Source: Prochlorococcus sp. AG-402-O21 (GTDB lineage Bacteria > Cyanobacteriota > Cyanobacteriia > PCC-6307 > Cyanobiaceae). Taken from it: DNA of 64,000 nucleotides. The notes under the pieces were generated by a model. It ran no database searches and was not told the origin of the DNA. It saw only the letters and a program-made list of their open reading frames with translations. The position numbers and the translations under genes are program-made. Location: contig QCIZ01000002.1 in the NCBI GenBank assembly GCA_003216375.1, positions 62,001-126,000 on the forward strand, in the 5' to 3' direction. Positions 63,039-64,000 of this stretch are shown here, one piece after another; the first letter of the stretch is position 1, and each line of letters starts with the position of its first letter.

Positions 63039-64000
63039 TCATGCTGAAGCTTTTGTATATTTTGACTGCAAAGATATTGCGAAAACGAATAAAGACAATG
63101 AAATTAATCCACAAAATTCTGTCCATCCTTTAAGACCAAAATTACTTATAAACAAAGGAGCTACTACCGTAATTAAGCCTCCAGAAAGAAGTGGTTGAAG
63201 AAATAATTGCTTGATAGAAAACACAGGAAGCGTATTAGTAGAATTTCTAGGATCAGCCAATCTCAAGAGTAATAATCCACTAGCTGCAACTCCAGTTGAA
63301 TTTCCAAACTCTGCTATTGCTCTTTCAAACCATTCTTCTCTAAAAAATAATCTAGAAAAAATCAACATCCCTGCAAGATTCCAAATTAATCCACCAATAG
63401 CTAAAATAGTTATTGGACCCCAGTAGTTAACCAATAAAGGTAAATTCAATCCAGCCATGGCTGTGATTATTAGTAAATCTGTTGAAAGTATGCCAATCTC
63501 ACGTTGAAAAAGTGATGAGACTAATTTAGTATTTCCAGTTTTTTCTAATGAAAATCTTATACAGAATGAACCCATCAAAGCTAATGGAAAAACTGGAAAA
63601 GCCAATATCACTTGCTTACTTATATCACTCAAATAATTAGAAGATAGTCTTAAACAATAGAGTAAAAAAATTCCAACTAAAACAGCTAATCCTACTAGAG
63701 CAAAATTATATAAAAGCAACTTAAGTTGTTCAATTGGTTTAAATTCCAATTCAATGTCATTTAAATCATTTGTGATCTCTGGTTCAGCTGGAACAAGCCA
63801 TCCAAAAGACCTACCTAGCACGACTAAACCGCTACCTAGCAAAGTAGAAGCAAGTAAACCTACCGTTGCCATTGCGAACCCAAGATCTAAGCCCTCAGGG
63901 AAGCCTAACTTCATAAAACTATCTCCCATTATTGCAGCAGCACCGTGTCCTCCCTCAAAACCAACTTCAATAATGCATCCCATCAGTGGATCCACCCCAA
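63039..64000 (-). CDS. GltS-like sodium/glutamate symporter, 5' end missing
   Basis: The frame is open to the right edge of the window, so the N-terminal part is outside; 320 residues are visible. MGCIIEVGFEGGHGAAAIMG near the left visible end matches the conserved GGHGTAA loop of GltS transporters. About eight to nine membrane helices follow, with NSTGVAASGLLLLRLADPRN as the second conserved hairpin. GltS imports glutamate with sodium; the substrate of this member is not proven. Minus strand, so the gene starts beyond 64000. Confidence 0.82.
   Translation of the reverse strand, partial: GVDPLMGCIIEVGFEGGHGAAAIMGDSFMKLGFPEGLDLGFAMATVGLLASTLLGSGLVVLGRSFGWLVPAEPEITNDLNDIELEFKPIEQLKLLLYNFALVGLAVLVGIFLLYCLRLSSNYLSDISKQVILAFPVFPLALMGSFCIRFSLEKTGNTKLVSSLFQREIGILSTDLLIITAMAGLNLPLLVNYWGPITILAIGGLIWNLAGMLIFSRLFFREEWFERAIAEFGNSTGVAASGLLLLRLADPRNSTNTLPVFSIKQLFLQPLLSGGLITVVAPLFISNFGLKGWTEFCGLISLSLFVFAISLQSKYTKASA

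Overview
The window is AT-rich, densely packed and free of mobile genes. It reads as a chromosome segment of a marine picocyanobacterium, almost certainly Prochlorococcus. The evidence is the gene set: a Psb32-like TPM protein, IspG, lycopene cyclase CrtL, a protochlorophyllide-reductase-like SDR, B12-dependent ribonucleotide reductase, GgpP/StpA-type phosphatase, a 6S RNA beside purK, and many tiny cyanobacteria-specific proteins (DUF1651, DUF1824, DUF1543, DUF2811, DUF3531, CPP1-like). A low-light LLI (NATL-like) strain is my best guess from overall resemblance; I cannot prove the clade.

Layout. 1-9.5 kb is an accessory-looking stretch of small unknown proteins, a MetF-like TIM barrel at 2.3-3.2 kb, and a run of 40-59 residue ORFs on the minus strand at 6.8-8.4 kb. 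9.5-20.4 kb is housekeeping: 6S RNA, purK, aroB, a MidA-like methyltransferase, a Psb32-like protein, a metallophosphoesterase, nadA, a C-terminal processing protease, ispG, a divergent uracil-DNA glycosylase and a VOC protein. 20.5-25.6 kb runs plus: aspartate aminotransferase, a phnD-phnC-phnE type ABC importer (phosphonate/phosphite family) and an SGNH hydrolase. 25.6-34.9 kb holds a VTE6-like DUF92 protein, rsmE, an ABC ATPase, hslO, a CPP1-like protein, prfC, a methyltransferase and nrdJ.

34.9-37.4 kb is an RNA-rich island. It contains a possible regulated leader in front of a 50-residue ORF, a strong hairpin, tRNA-Ser(UGA) whose 3' end is part of a 13-bp inverted repeat, and an orphan terminator. 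37.4-49.4 kb carries a PMT-type glycosyltransferase, an LpxB-related protein, a pentapeptide-repeat protein, a GMC oxidoreductase, a CbiX-type chelatase, an FAD-linked oxidase whose true 5' end seems to lack a normal start codon, and metA-metY. 50.2-55.3 kb holds a NahK-like kinase, a GpsA-like protein, a glucosylglycerol-phosphate phosphatase and an ArsS-type radical SAM enzyme; the first three could belong to one compatible-solute or sugar-phosphate pathway. 55.3-64 kb has a Fur-family regulator, an isochorismatase-like hydrolase, an MscS channel, a POR-like SDR, crtL with a small overlapping upstream ORF, a second SDR, a GIY-YIG-like membrane protein, a GST-like protein and the 3' part of a GltS-like symporter.

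Links between genes: CbiX (cobalt insertion) and NrdJ (adenosylcobalamin-dependent) belong to the same cofactor economy; MetA and MetY form a two-gene homocysteine route; PhnD, PhnC and PhnE form a complete importer. The most interesting non-coding signals are the anti-Shine-Dalgarno leader at 35.80-35.88 kb and the tRNA-Ser inverted repeat at 36.48-36.51 kb. All family names come from motif recognition by eye, not from searches.
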